Shown: positions 8,688-17,309 of the stretch, piece by piece
Position numbering within the stretch: position 1 is the first letter of the stretch
Layout: each line of letters begins with the position of its first letter
Assembly: GCA_018645405.1 (NCBI GenBank)
Contig: JABGOQ010000108.1
Span: 1 to 42,810, forward strand
Direction: 5' to 3'
Length of the DNA: 42,810 nucleotides
Source: Anaerolineae bacterium
Lineage (GTDB): Bacteria; Chloroflexota; Anaerolineae; Anaerolineales; Villigracilaceae
Translations under genes and position numbers: made by a program
Notes under the pieces: generated by a model
The model's input: only the letters and a program-made list of their open reading frames with translations
Database searches by the model: none
Told to the model about the DNA's origin: nothing

Positions 8688-10022
8688 ATGACAAACTCAC
8701 CTCTATCTCTAAATCGTATTTTCAAAGTCTGGCTTCCCCTTGCCGCAAGTTGGCTCCTTATGGGCATGGAAATGCCCATTCTCAGCGCGGTTGTTGCTCG
8801 CCTCGTAGATCCAGAGATTAACCTCGCAGCTTACGGTGGCATCGTCTTTCCTCTTGCGCTTATTATTGAAGCCCCTGTCATCATGCTTCTTGCCGCATCT
8901 ACTGCGCTTAGTAAAGATTGGGCATCGTATAAAAAGCTTCGCAATTATATGGTGCTCGCAGGCGGCCTCCTCACTGCTCTTCACCTTCTTGTTGCTCTTA
9001 CTCCTCTTTACTATTCTTTTGCTGTGGGTTTGCTTGGCGCGCCCGTCGAAATTATTGAGCCTGCGCGTATCGGCTTAATCATAATGACCCCGTGGACGTG
9101 GACAATCGCCTATAGGCGTCTCAATCAGGGAGTGATGATCCGTTTTGGTCATTCGAATATTATCGGCATTGGCACAACAGTTCGCTTGGGGATGGATATC
9201 CTTGTTTTGGCGGTTGGCTATTATCTCAAATTGCCGGGGATTGTCGTTGCGACCAGTGCAGTTGCAGCGGGAGTGACAGCCGAAGCCATTTATATCGGAT
9301 TTAGAGTTCAACCGGTTCTCCGCGTGGACCTGAAACCTGCTCCCGTTGTTCAACCTGCTCTTACATACCGAGGCTTTGCTTCGTTTTACCTCCCCCTTGT
9401 CATGACTTCGCTTCTCACACTTTTGATTCTACCGATGGGCAGTGCAGCCCTCAGTCGAATGCCTCTTGCCCTTGAATCGCTTGCTGTTTGGCCCGTTGTT
9501 TCTGGCTTTATCTTTATGTTGCGGAGTATGGGGGTTGCTTTCAATGAGGTCGTTGTTGCTCTTCTTGATGAACCTCTCTCAACAAAACCTCTGCGACGTT
9601 ATGCGCTGCTCCTCACCGTCGGAACAACAGGTGCGTTGCTTCTCATTGCTTTAACACCGCTTTCTCGCTTTTGGCTTGTAGATGTCTCTGCTCTTTCTCC
9701 TACTCTATTTGTTTTAGCTCGCAACGGCTTGTGGATTGGCGTCTTATTGCCTGGCTTAAATAGCCTCCAAAGTTGGTATCAAGGAGCATTGCTCAATAGT
9801 GGAAAAACACGCGGCATTTCAGAAGCAGTTGCCCTCTATCTTGTCGTAACAGGGCTTTCATTATGGGGTGGTGTTGCTTGGGGTGGGATGACGGGACTTT
9901 ATGTTGGCTTGATAGCATTTAGCTTTGGGATGCTTATCCAAACCTTTTGGCTTTGGGTGCGTAGCCGTCACGTTCTCCGTGCCCTCTGTGAGCGTGATAA
10001 TTGCCTTGAGGAGAGTGCGTGA
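8688..10022 (+). CDS. MATE/ANKH-like multipass membrane transporter
   Basis: 444 aa with about 12 hydrophobic helices in two similar halves, as in the MATE/MOP flippase superfamily. The stretch AYRRLNQGVMIRFGHS between halves recalls the ANKH (progressive ankylosis) branch, but this is recognition by style rather than by a diagnostic motif. The gene starts 13 bases after the MFS gene, without a strong ribosome binding site, suggesting translation follows on from it. The transported compound is unknown; an exporter is the likeliest reading. A terminator follows at 10149-10181. Confidence 0.6.
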   Translation: MTNSPLSLNRIFKVWLPLAASWLLMGMEMPILSAVVARLVDPEINLAAYGGIVFPLALIIEAPVIMLLAASTALSKDWASYKKLRNYMVLAGGLLTALHLLVALTPLYYSFAVGLLGAPVEIIEPARIGLIIMTPWTWTIAYRRLNQGVMIRFGHSNIIGIGTTVRLGMDILVLAVGYYLKLPGIVVATSAVAAGVTAEAIYIGFRVQPVLRVDLKPAPVVQPALTYRGFASFYLPLVMTSLLTLLILPMGSAALSRMPLALESLAVWPVVSGFIFMLRSMGVAFNEVVVALLDEPLSTKPLRRYALLLTVGTTGALLLIALTPLSRFWLVDVSALSPTLFVLARNGLWIGVLLPGLNSLQSWYQGALLNSGKTRGISEAVALYLVVTGLSLWGGVAWGGMTGLYVGLIAFSFGMLIQTFWLWVRSRHVLRALCERDNCLEESA

Positions 10023-10148
10023 AAGTAAGTAACAAAACTAGCCATATGACAGTTTGCCGAAAAAGGTGGGCGATGCTTTTCGCCGTATCGAAACTAACAT
10101 TAAAAAAGAAAAGTGCCACGTGGCTATTGATAAGTCTCTACTCAACAA

Positions 10149-10181
10149 AAAAGGTGTCTCTGATTTTTAGAGACACCTTTT
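10149..10181. terminator. Bidirectional terminator between transporter pair and recA
   Basis: Perfect 13-bp inverted repeat AAAAGGTGTCTCT (10149-10161) / AGAGACACCTTTT (10169-10181) with loop GATTTTT. The A-run on one side and T-run on the other allow termination of both the plus-strand transporter genes and minus-strand recA, which converge here. Confidence 0.85.
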
Positions 10182-10210
10182 AATATTTAAACCTGCAATT
10201 TTTCTAAACG

Positions 10211-11257
10211 CTATTCATCTGCCTCATCTTCTTCGACAATCAAAACAACCTCTTCGCCGAGATAGTGTTGGCGAACAAGTGCTTCAATTTCTTCGACCAT
10301 TGCTGGGTTTTGATGCAAGAACTCTTTTGAGTTTTCACGCCCCTGTGCAAGACGGGTTTCGTTATAGGAGTAGAAAGAGCCGCGTTTTTCGACAATTTCG
10401 GCTTCAACTGCCAAATCGAGCAAATCCCCTATTTTAGAAATGCCTTCGTTGTACATAATATCGAATTCTGCTTTTTTGAAGGGCGGAGCGACTTTGTTTT
10501 TTACCACACGCACGCGAGTTCGATTACCAATAATATCGGAACCAACTTTAATGGATTGGATTCGACGCACATCCAAGCGTACAGATGCATAGAATTTGAG
10601 TGCTTGCCCGCCTGTAGTCGTTTCGGGGTTACCAAACATCACACCAATTTTCTGGCGAAGTTGATTCGTGAAAATGACAGATGTTTTAGTCTGGTGAATT
10701 GCCCCAGAAAGTTTACGTAAGGCTTGTGACATTAAGCGAGCCATCAAACCCATATGGGCATCACCCATATCGCCTTCGATCTCAGAGCGGGGAATCAGTG
10801 CAGCAACAGAGTCGATAACCAAAACCTCTATTGCGCCTGAGCGGATTAAGGTCTCGGCAATTTCAAGGGCTTGTTCACCTGTATCAGGCTGGGAGATGAT
10901 TAACTCATCAATATTTACACCGCATTGTGCCGCATAGCTGGGGTCCAGAGCATGTTCCATATCAATAAAAGCTGCTGTCCCGCCCATTCTTTGCGCTTCG
11001 GCTACGATATGTTGACAAATTGTTGTCTTCCCTGAAGATTCGGGGCCATAAATTTCAGTGATTCGTCCACGTGGAATGCCGCCTACGCCGAGCGCAATAT
11101 CAAGAGAAAGGGAGCCTGTTGGGATAATCTCCGTCTCTAAAGATGTTGCGTCGCCGAGTTTCATAATTGAGCCTTCACCATAACGTTTGGTTATATCTTT
11201 AAAGGCCTTGTCCAAAACTGTTTGACGAGCGGCATCGTTTTTGTTGTTTTTTGCCAT
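10211..11257 (-). CDS. recA: Recombinase RecA
   Basis: ATP-dependent DNA strand-exchange protein for homologous recombination and SOS signalling. Full length (348 aa). The Walker A motif GPESSGKTT and the Walker B region [11 protein letters not shown] are intact, as is the loop region [20 protein letters not shown] used in DNA binding. It ends in the usual acidic tail (EEDEADE). CGGGAG lies 7 bases before the ATG. It has its own promoter with a LexA-like box in the gap to the upstream M23 peptidase gene (see 11334-11361). Confidence 0.98.
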   Translation of the reverse strand: MAKNNKNDAARQTVLDKAFKDITKRYGEGSIMKLGDATSLETEIIPTGSLSLDIALGVGGIPRGRITEIYGPESSGKTTICQHIVAEAQRMGGTAAFIDMEHALDPSYAAQCGVNIDELIISQPDTGEQALEIAETLIRSGAIEVLVIDSVAALIPRSEIEGDMGDAHMGLMARLMSQALRKLSGAIHQTKTSVIFTNQLRQKIGVMFGNPETTTGGQALKFYASVRLDVRRIQSIKVGSDIIGNRTRVRVVKNKVAPPFKKAEFDIMYNEGISKIGDLLDLAVEAEIVEKRGSFYSYNETRLAQGRENSKEFLHQNPAMVEEIEALVRQHYLGEEVVLIVEEDEADE

Positions 11258-11333
11258 TTTATTTCTCCCGAAAATCTATTTGTTGAATTTGAAGGGGTTT
11301 ATATTCTATTTTATCATCCTTGATGATATGTTG

Positions 11334-11361
11334 AGTATAGCACAAATGTTCAGTGCGTCAA
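11334..11361 (-). promoter_or_regulatory. recA promoter with embedded LexA-like (SOS) box
   Basis: On the minus strand: TTGACG (11356-11361), a 16-base spacer, then TATACT (11334-11339), good sigma-70 hexamers. The spacer contains GAACATTTGTGC (11340-11351), one base away from the Gram-positive-type SOS operator GAAC-N4-GTTC. A repressor bound there would block RNA polymerase directly. It lies 77 bases before the recA ATG. Confidence 0.65.
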
Positions 11362-11365
11362 GCAA

Positions 11366-12496
11366 CTATTCATCCTCTTCATCTACTATCGGTGTTAATA
11401 CTTCTATACCAGGGCTTTCAGGCAAATCTAATTCAAACCCCTTTAATCCCTGAAAAGTGAAATAGCTGATTTGCCCAGGGAAAATTTGAATTTCCTGACG
11501 AAAATCTTCCCCCTCATTCTCAATTTGAAGCTCATACCAACCTGCAGGGAGATCGCTGAGAACAAGATTTTCCTGGTAAAAAGTATCACTGTTGACCACT
11601 TTCTCTCCATATGAGCGCACCCTGCGTGTGTACCCGGTTTCAAAAGATACAGCGCGTAGTTGATAATGGCGCAGTGGTGATCCTTTTTCGCCCATCACCC
11701 TGCCTACCAGTACGCCACGACCTTGAGGTGGAGCGATCCATAGCTCTGGGTTATAAGTATGGAAAAAATCATTCTCTCCAGCTCGAACTTCAAAATGGAG
11801 ATGCGCTCCTGTCGTATGTCCGGTCGCACCGACCAAACCAATTTGCTCACCTGCTTCCACCCATTGCCCGCGCGCCACATCTATACGGCTCATATGCGCA
11901 TAAACGGTATGTAAAGGCTCTCCTTGATAACCAAAATCATGGCTAATAGCTACAGCCTTCCCGTATGGATCATCTTTGTTTTCGCTCCAGCCACTGAAAA
12001 ATCCCCAATCAGCCCAAACGACTGTGCCTGGGCCTGCGGCGATAATCGGCGTGCCTCTTTCAGATGGAATATCAATACCTGTATGCACCACATTGCCAAA
12101 AAAAATGCCGCCATAAAGATAACTCGCTATGGGCCAGTTGATTTCATTTGCCGCAATTGGGCGAATAAAATAAAAATGATCGTAGGGAGAAATTGCCCAA
12201 GGGACAGGATATAGCGGTGGACGCCAATCGGATATTGGCTCTGCCTCGGGTGTGGGGATAACGAATCTCAGTGGGGGGACTTTCGTCGGTGTTGGCGGTG
12301 GTGGGTCGCTCTCCTGTAGAGTTGCTTCCGTTTCGACGCGGATTACCGGTGTCGGTGTGAGACCGGTATCCGCTTTGGGGAACACCGAGCAAGCCGAAAG
12401 TGAGAGCGCAAACACGAAGCCGAAGGCTAATCCCAGAAAAGATGCTTTGCGCATAGCCAGATCGAGATGTTTGCGAGAAAAGGGAATATATCTCAT
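11366..12496 (-). CDS. Lipoprotein with M23 metallopeptidase (LytM) domain
   Basis: Probable cell-surface peptidoglycan hydrolase or a catalytic-type scaffold. A signal peptide with lipobox LSAC is near residues 33-36. The M23 domain (~130-255) has the zinc motifs H-x3-D (HTGID) and H-x-H (HLHFE), plus the usual YAHMSRIDVARGQWVEAGEQIG stretch split across the fold. The C-terminal ~100 residues look like a small beta domain and end in an acidic tail. The ATG at 12496 overlaps the stop of the upstream gene by four bases (ATGA), supporting coupled translation. An internal Met at codon 15 (12454) gives a more classical signal peptide and cannot be excluded. Confidence 0.85.
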   Translation of the reverse strand: MRYIPFSRKHLDLAMRKASFLGLAFGFVFALSLSACSVFPKADTGLTPTPVIRVETEATLQESDPPPPTPTKVPPLRFVIPTPEAEPISDWRPPLYPVPWAISPYDHFYFIRPIAANEINWPIASYLYGGIFFGNVVHTGIDIPSERGTPIIAAGPGTVVWADWGFFSGWSENKDDPYGKAVAISHDFGYQGEPLHTVYAHMSRIDVARGQWVEAGEQIGLVGATGHTTGAHLHFEVRAGENDFFHTYNPELWIAPPQGRGVLVGRVMGEKGSPLRHYQLRAVSFETGYTRRVRSYGEKVVNSDTFYQENLVLSDLPAGWYELQIENEGEDFRQEIQIFPGQISYFTFQGLKGFELDLPESPGIEVLTPIVDEEDE

Positions 12497-14319
12497 GGAG
12501 AAGGTGTCGGCGTTGTGAACTCAAATAGCGAGAGCGGCGTGGGCGTGGGGATAGGGGTGCGAGGTGTACGCGTTGGTTTTGGTGTGCGGGTAGGAATTTG
12601 CGTAGGCGTGGGCGTTTTGCTCGGTGGCAAAATCGGAGTGGGTGTGAGCAAAAATTCTGGCGGGTAAAGCTCAAGCATGGCGTCATACCAGTTTAAATCA
12701 TCTTTTTGAACAAATTCTGTAAAGCGTGTGCCTTTATAAAAATTACGCCAATTTGAGAGAGCAGGAAGACGCTGCCAGCCATAGTTTTGTGCAAGCGCTG
12801 TCAAATTGACCCAATACCCTGAGGGGACAGGGGCGAATGAGCCGCCTGCTTCGTAACTGGCAGGGTCGAGGTTATAACGTGTGCTTAAATCCCAAATAGG
12901 GTCATGGAGCGGGATGCCTTGCGAGCCATCTTGTGCTTGCGCGTGAAGATAAAGATTCCAGTAGGTTTGTTGCCCTGTTTCATGACGAACGGCGACCATC
13001 CAGCCTGCGGTGGCGATGAGGGGGTTTAGAGAAAAGGCGCGTCCGGTGTAGAGCCAATCTTCGTTCATGCCGGGGTCAAGGGAGATGGTGATGGGGATAA
13101 AAGCGTTTTCAAGATTGGCAAGCGCATCCCAGCCGGCACTATCGCTGATCGCTTCGCGCAAGGCTTCAAAAGATTCGTCGACAGCATCATGGATTTGGGG
13201 ATAAGGAGCCTGAACATTTTCAAGCATAACGAGATTTTGACGTACTGATAATGCTTCAGGTGTGGCTACACTTTTTTCCCAAGGGGGTGCAGGAGTGAGC
13301 ATGGCTGCTTCATGATAGCTTTTTGGCAGATTTTCTGGAAGAGGTTCAGGAAGCCAGAGCATGCCATTCAGCGTGCCAGGTAAAGGAGAAGGTTGGAGCA
13401 GTAGATTTCCCTCAAGGCTGTATGCCGTGAGGTAATTATCTTTATCGCTTTGAAGCATTACGAGCAGGCTATCTCCGCGCACGTTCCAGGCTGCCCAATC
13501 TCCTTCGCCGACCCACGAGGCGGGGATATTGGGCGTCTCTTCTCGCCAGCGATAAATGCCACTGGCACGGTCGTCATAGGCGTTGGATGCCCAGGCTAGC
13601 TGGCTTCCATCCCGTGACCAGATCGGGTGAGATTCGAAGGCATTTGGGGTATTACTGAGATTTTCAAAGCGGCTGCTGTTGGCATCATCCAGATCGACGA
13701 GATAGACGTCACTATCGCCTCCACGTGTGGAGATGAATGCCAATTGACGTCCCTTTGGTGCCCAGGTGGGAGAATGATCGGAAGCTGGATTGCTTGTCAG
13801 TCGAATCGCTTTTTGACTACTGTCGTTAATTGGTTGGATGAGGATTTCAAGACTGTCATCAAGATAGCTTTCAGAGGCAAGCCAGGCACCATCAGGTGAC
13901 CAGGAGGGCGCACCATCGTAGGTTTTTGTATTGGTTAGACGGGTGATCGCTCCGCTTGAGATTTCGAGCAGGTAGATATCCCAGTAGCCACTGCGATTGG
14001 AGGCAAAGGCGATTTTCTCCCCATCTGGGCTGAGGGCGGGGGAAATATCGTCCCAATCGCCAGAGGTGAGTCGCAACATGGGTTGATCTATGGGTGAATA
14101 GGCGAAGAGATGTGCGTGTGCGCCTTCATTGAGAGATAGCAGAAAAATGCCAGGAAAATCAGAGAAGATAACAGGCGTGGAAGCGGTATCCGCTTCGGGG
14201 GCGAAGGGTGTTTGGGTAGCGGGAGCAAGTGGAAAGGTGGGCGAATCGGAAGAATCCGATCCACAAGCAGATAGAATAATTATGATGAGTGAAAAGATCA
14301 GGCTTAATTTTTTATTCAC
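12493..14319 (-). CDS. TolB-like beta-propeller lipoprotein with Thr/Pro-rich tail
   Basis: Exported lipoprotein of 608 aa. The lipobox is LSAC in the first 20 residues. Residues ~75-290 contain several PD40/TolB-type repeats (for example ISPALSPDGEKIAFASNRSG and GAPSWSPDGAWLAS), which fold as a propeller that usually binds protein or glycan partners. The middle (~330-540) is not recognised. The C-terminus is a low-complexity TPTP-rich stretch, as is common in Chloroflexota surface proteins, and may act as a wall-spanning linker. The start is GTG at 14319, overlapping the previous stop (GTGA). It is coupled on both sides to its neighbours, suggesting one envelope operon. Confidence 0.8.
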   Translation of the reverse strand: MNKKLSLIFSLIIIILSACGSDSSDSPTFPLAPATQTPFAPEADTASTPVIFSDFPGIFLLSLNEGAHAHLFAYSPIDQPMLRLTSGDWDDISPALSPDGEKIAFASNRSGYWDIYLLEISSGAITRLTNTKTYDGAPSWSPDGAWLASESYLDDSLEILIQPINDSSQKAIRLTSNPASDHSPTWAPKGRQLAFISTRGGDSDVYLVDLDDANSSRFENLSNTPNAFESHPIWSRDGSQLAWASNAYDDRASGIYRWREETPNIPASWVGEGDWAAWNVRGDSLLVMLQSDKDNYLTAYSLEGNLLLQPSPLPGTLNGMLWLPEPLPENLPKSYHEAAMLTPAPPWEKSVATPEALSVRQNLVMLENVQAPYPQIHDAVDESFEALREAISDSAGWDALANLENAFIPITISLDPGMNEDWLYTGRAFSLNPLIATAGWMVAVRHETGQQTYWNLYLHAQAQDGSQGIPLHDPIWDLSTRYNLDPASYEAGGSFAPVPSGYWVNLTALAQNYGWQRLPALSNWRNFYKGTRFTEFVQKDDLNWYDAMLELYPPEFLLTPTPILPPSKTPTPTQIPTRTPKPTRTPRTPIPTPTPLSLFEFTTPTPSP

Positions 14320-14747
14320 TCTTTTTCACTCTCGCTTATTTCAAATTCAAAACTCCGTTCATCTGTGCTTTCGACAGGAATATCGAGCCGAAAGAGTTTG
14401 GGGTCTTCTTTATCACGAGGAGGGTAGAAAAGGCGCATGAGGAGTTTGTATTTTCCAGTCTGTTTTTCAGTGCGCAAGTGGACGGTGAATTCTTGCTTCC
14501 AGGTCATTGGCTCGATGATGCTGGCTGTGGCGGTTTCTGCGCCGCTGGGGTCAAGAATAACAAGGTCAAGGTGCGGGCGGATTTGGTATGGAGTCATGGC
14601 GAGATGGATGCGCACACGTTTTCCATCGGGGTAGGGCGAAGCTTCCAATTCAAGAATGCGCACCTCTTCAGGTGGTAATTGACTTGTGTTTAGCTCTTCA
14701 AGATCGGAGAAGAAGAAGGCGTTATTAGGGTCGTTTTCTTCGGACAT
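14316..14747 (-). CDS. Small beta-rich protein of unknown function
   Basis: 143 aa, no signal peptide, no cysteine-rich motif, no membrane segment. The sequence alternates short strands, as in an Ig-like or C2-like sandwich: IRPHLDLVILDPSGAETA in the middle, then KYKLLMRLFY. Both ends are acidic (SEENDPNN at the start, EFEISESEKE at the end). It starts the three-gene unit with the propeller lipoprotein and the M23 peptidase, overlapping the next gene by four bases, so it probably works with envelope proteins. I do not recognise the family. Confidence 0.7.
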   Translation of the reverse strand: MSEENDPNNAFFFSDLEELNTSQLPPEEVRILELEASPYPDGKRVRIHLAMTPYQIRPHLDLVILDPSGAETATASIIEPMTWKQEFTVHLRTEKQTGKYKLLMRLFYPPRDKEDPKLFRLDIPVESTDERSFEFEISESEKE

Positions 14748-14806
14748 ATTTACTCTCTACTTTTTGGATTAATGGGCATGAGCATACCATGAGATTGGCC
14801 TGCTGG

Positions 14807-15472
14807 TCACTGGTCTAATTGGTCTAACTTCTCAATCAAATTCTCAAAATCTTCCGGGTACGGCGCCGTAAATCTCAGCTGCTTTTTGGTGATGGGATGG
14901 ATAAAGCTCAGGCTTTGCGCGTGAAGAGCTGCGCGCGTGATCAGCTCGGTTTCTTTTGCGCCATATAGGATGTCTGCGACGATGGGAAATCCCAATGCAG
15001 AAAGGTGGACACGTATCTGATGCGTGCGACCGGTTTTCGGCTGCGCTTCGACCATGCTATGAAGTTGCCACCGTTTAATGACCTTAAAATCGGTTACCGA
15101 GCGTTTTCCGCGATGCTTATCGACAACGGTTCGATGCTTTCTCCCAACATTGGGATAGAGCGAGTGCTGCGCTGTATGCTCATCCCACTCAGGGAAATCT
15201 TCGATGATAGCGTGATAAACCTTTTCTGTCTCTCGTTTCTCAAATTGCGTATTCAGATGCCGATGCGCCTCGGCTGTGCGCGCAAAAACCATCACTCCCG
15301 AAGTGATTTTATCGAGCCGATGCACAACCCAGATTTTGCCGAATTTCTTTTCCAGCATCTTTTTCAGGAATTGTGCACTCTCATCCCAACCCTCGGTGAG
15401 GACGGAAATCCCGGCAGCTTTATTGAGAACGATAATTTGTTTATCTTGGTGGATGGTATTTAACATGGGCAT
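14807..15472 (-). CDS. RluA-family rRNA pseudouridine synthase
   Basis: Isomerises uridine to pseudouridine in ribosomal RNA. The catalytic motif HRLDKITSG contains the active-site Asp (residue 54 from the start used here). The other family landmarks are KTGRTHQIRVHLSALGFPI and LHAQSLSFIHP. No N-terminal S4 domain is present, as in RluA itself. I place the start at 15472 (221 aa); the frame stays open to 15667 but the extra residues have no family similarity and cover a region full of hairpins. A second ATG two codons later (15466) is equally possible. No clear Shine-Dalgarno sequence is seen. Which uridine is modified cannot be told. Confidence 0.85.
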   Translation of the reverse strand: MPMLNTIHQDKQIIVLNKAAGISVLTEGWDESAQFLKKMLEKKFGKIWVVHRLDKITSGVMVFARTAEAHRHLNTQFEKRETEKVYHAIIEDFPEWDEHTAQHSLYPNVGRKHRTVVDKHRGKRSVTDFKVIKRWQLHSMVEAQPKTGRTHQIRVHLSALGFPIVADILYGAKETELITRAALHAQSLSFIHPITKKQLRFTAPYPEDFENLIEKLDQLDQ

Positions 15473-15528
15473 ATTATGCCACAATTGATATAAAAAAACT
15501 TGGCTTGTCTGGCAATTTGCGCAAAAAG

Positions 15529-15576
15529 GCAAGATGAATCTTGCGCTACGGAGCCGTGGCGCGATATTTATATCGC
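15529..15576. other. Chain of overlapping hairpins upstream of a lipoprotein gene
   Basis: Three inverted repeats follow one another, each sharing two bases with the next: GCAAGAT-GA-ATCTTGC (15529-15544), GCGCTACGG-AG-CCGTGGCGC (15543-15562, one wobble) and GCGATA-TTTA-TATCGC (15561-15576). They lie between the start of the rluA-like gene and the lipoprotein at 15763. No riboswitch family was recognised. Confidence 0.45.
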
Positions 15577-15597
15577 CTTTGTCACTCTTTATAGATG

Positions 15598-15626
15598 AGC
15601 AAAAACTTTCAAAGTTTTTGCTTTTT
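15598..15626 (+). terminator. Terminator-like hairpin without an obvious upstream plus-strand gene
   Basis: AGCAAAAACTTT / AAAGTTTTTGCT arms (15598-15609, 15611-15622) followed by TTTT, which reads as a terminator on the plus strand. The only plus-strand sequence directly before it is the hairpin chain at 15529-15576, so it may end a small RNA or be a remnant. Confidence 0.45.
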
Positions 15627-15762
15627 CGTTTCAGACATCCGCTCTTAGACTGTGCGCTTTTTACCAAAAGACTGAAACAGACCTGAGCACATAATTATTA
15701 AGCCATAAAATAAAGAGCGTGATAAAATCTAGATAAATTCACCCTTATAAGGAAGGAAATAA

Positions 15763-17193
15763 ATGAAATCAGGAAAAGCCTTTATCTTAGTTTTGATTGC
15801 CAGTGTTTTTTTGACCGCTTGTGGCAGTGTTGCTGCACCGCCTACAGATGACCCAGCTCTTTTAGCCACAATGGTCGCTGCGACTGTTCAAGCTGCGCTG
15901 GGTGAGCCCGCCGCAGCACTCACGCAGGTTTCTCCAACAGCAACTATTGCTCCTGCACCTGTCGCGCCGACGGCAGAAGCAGTACCGCCAACGGTTGTAC
16001 CTCAGCCTATTTCGCCAAGTGCATTGACCGCGGCTTATATTAAGGATGGCAATATCTATGTCTGGACAGAAGGTGGCAACAAGATCGGGCTGACTAGCAC
16101 GGGGGATGTGCAAGAAGTAAGCATCTCCAGCGATGGACAGCGAATTGCCTATGTGCGCGAATTGACAAGTACGCCCTTTGCCTATGAACTGTGGGTAATT
16201 AATTCGGATGGAAACATACTCAATCCACAGTTGCTTATTAGTCAGGCCGAGATGAGTGCGCTTAAGGCTGCAAGCCAATTCGACAATGGCGAAGGGCTTG
16301 GTTTCGATCAATTTGAGTTTCGTCCAGGCACGCACGATCTCTACTACAGCACGGTTCCGCGTTTTATGGGACCGGGCTATGCCCCCAGCTATGATCTGCG
16401 TGTTGTCAACGCTGATACATTGGTGAAATTCCCTCTCTTCGATTTTGGTCAGGCTGGTGCTTTTACCTTTTCGCCGGACGGAACCCAGATCGTGCTCTCC
16501 ACGCCCGATCATATCAGCCTGGTCAATGCCGATGGTAGTAACTTACGCTCGAATGTGCTCACTTATCCGCTTGTTGGTACTTATAGTGAATATCAATATC
16601 ATCCCTCCCCGATCTGGGCTGCAGACTCCCTTTCGTTGCGCGTAGCAATTCCACCGGAGGATACGCTTGCGGAAACGACCCAGCCGACAACCTTATGGTA
16701 TCTTCCCACGGATGGTTCAACTTCAACGCAGTTGGGTAGTATCCCCGCTATTCCTTTTGATTGGCCAGATAACATCTTTTCACCAGATATGAGCTACGTG
16801 GCTTATTCAAAGAGTATTGGTGAGCCGACGGAAAACCTAAATGAAATACATGTCGCCTATGTGGATGGTTCGGGGGATATTATTTTTGCAACGGGAGATA
16901 GCCTTCGATTCCGTGGGTGGGCACCAGATGCGATTCATTTTACTTATGCGGCCAACAGCATAGAGGATTCAGGGCTTTATCTTGGTGGTATTGATGGAGG
17001 TATTTTTACGATCGCCTCTGTGCATAACACCATGCGACAGGTGGGTTGGGTTGATAACGACCGCATCATTTTTATTTATGATAACCCGACCACTGGTGCA
17101 AGCGAGTTGCGCATTAGCCATCAAGGTGGAAGCAACCATGCTTTTATTGATACAGTATCCGGTACCTATCTAAGCTACGATTTTACCCAGTAG
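15763..17193 (+). CDS. TolB-like beta-propeller lipoprotein
   Basis: 476 aa exported lipoprotein. The lipobox LTAC is at residues ~18-21. An Ala/Pro/Thr-rich linker (~25-85) follows. The rest holds WD40/PD40-like repeats, for example VQEVSISSDGQRIAYVREL and AFTFSPDGTQIVLSTPDH, with WAADSLSLRVAIPP and FSPDMSYVAYSKS later on. The propeller probably binds a partner or ligand outside the membrane; no catalytic motif is seen. AAGGAAGG lies upstream of the ATG. It stands alone and ends at a strong terminator (17204-17241). It resembles the lipoprotein at 12493-14319 in design but not closely in sequence. Confidence 0.8.
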   Translation: MKSGKAFILVLIASVFLTACGSVAAPPTDDPALLATMVAATVQAALGEPAAALTQVSPTATIAPAPVAPTAEAVPPTVVPQPISPSALTAAYIKDGNIYVWTEGGNKIGLTSTGDVQEVSISSDGQRIAYVRELTSTPFAYELWVINSDGNILNPQLLISQAEMSALKAASQFDNGEGLGFDQFEFRPGTHDLYYSTVPRFMGPGYAPSYDLRVVNADTLVKFPLFDFGQAGAFTFSPDGTQIVLSTPDHISLVNADGSNLRSNVLTYPLVGTYSEYQYHPSPIWAADSLSLRVAIPPEDTLAETTQPTTLWYLPTDGSTSTQLGSIPAIPFDWPDNIFSPDMSYVAYSKSIGEPTENLNEIHVAYVDGSGDIIFATGDSLRFRGWAPDAIHFTYAANSIEDSGLYLGGIDGGIFTIASVHNTMRQVGWVDNDRIIFIYDNPTTGASELRISHQGGSNHAFIDTVSGTYLSYDFTQ

Positions 17194-17203
17194 ATCAGAG
17201 TCA

Positions 17204-17241
17204 AAAAAATCCCCCGAGCATGGATTGCTCGGGGGATTTTT
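17204..17241. terminator. Rho-independent terminator after the TolB-like lipoprotein
   Basis: GC-rich 13-bp perfect stem: AATCCCCCGAGCA (17208-17220), loop TGGAT, TGCTCGGGGGATT (17226-17238), flanked by an A-run and a T-run. It can act in both directions between the lipoprotein (+) and the phosphodiesterase (-). Confidence 0.9.
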
Positions 17242-17309
17242 GATTCATCCAACTTTATTTGATTATCGAACACTGACCAACGTGCCCCAATCATACAAGC
17301 TTTATTTGT

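Noticed and set aside
15862-16512. 216-aa frame antisense to the TolB-like lipoprotein
   Set aside because: Cys/Arg-rich composition typical of a reverse-strand shadow; the plus strand has signal peptide and propeller repeats.
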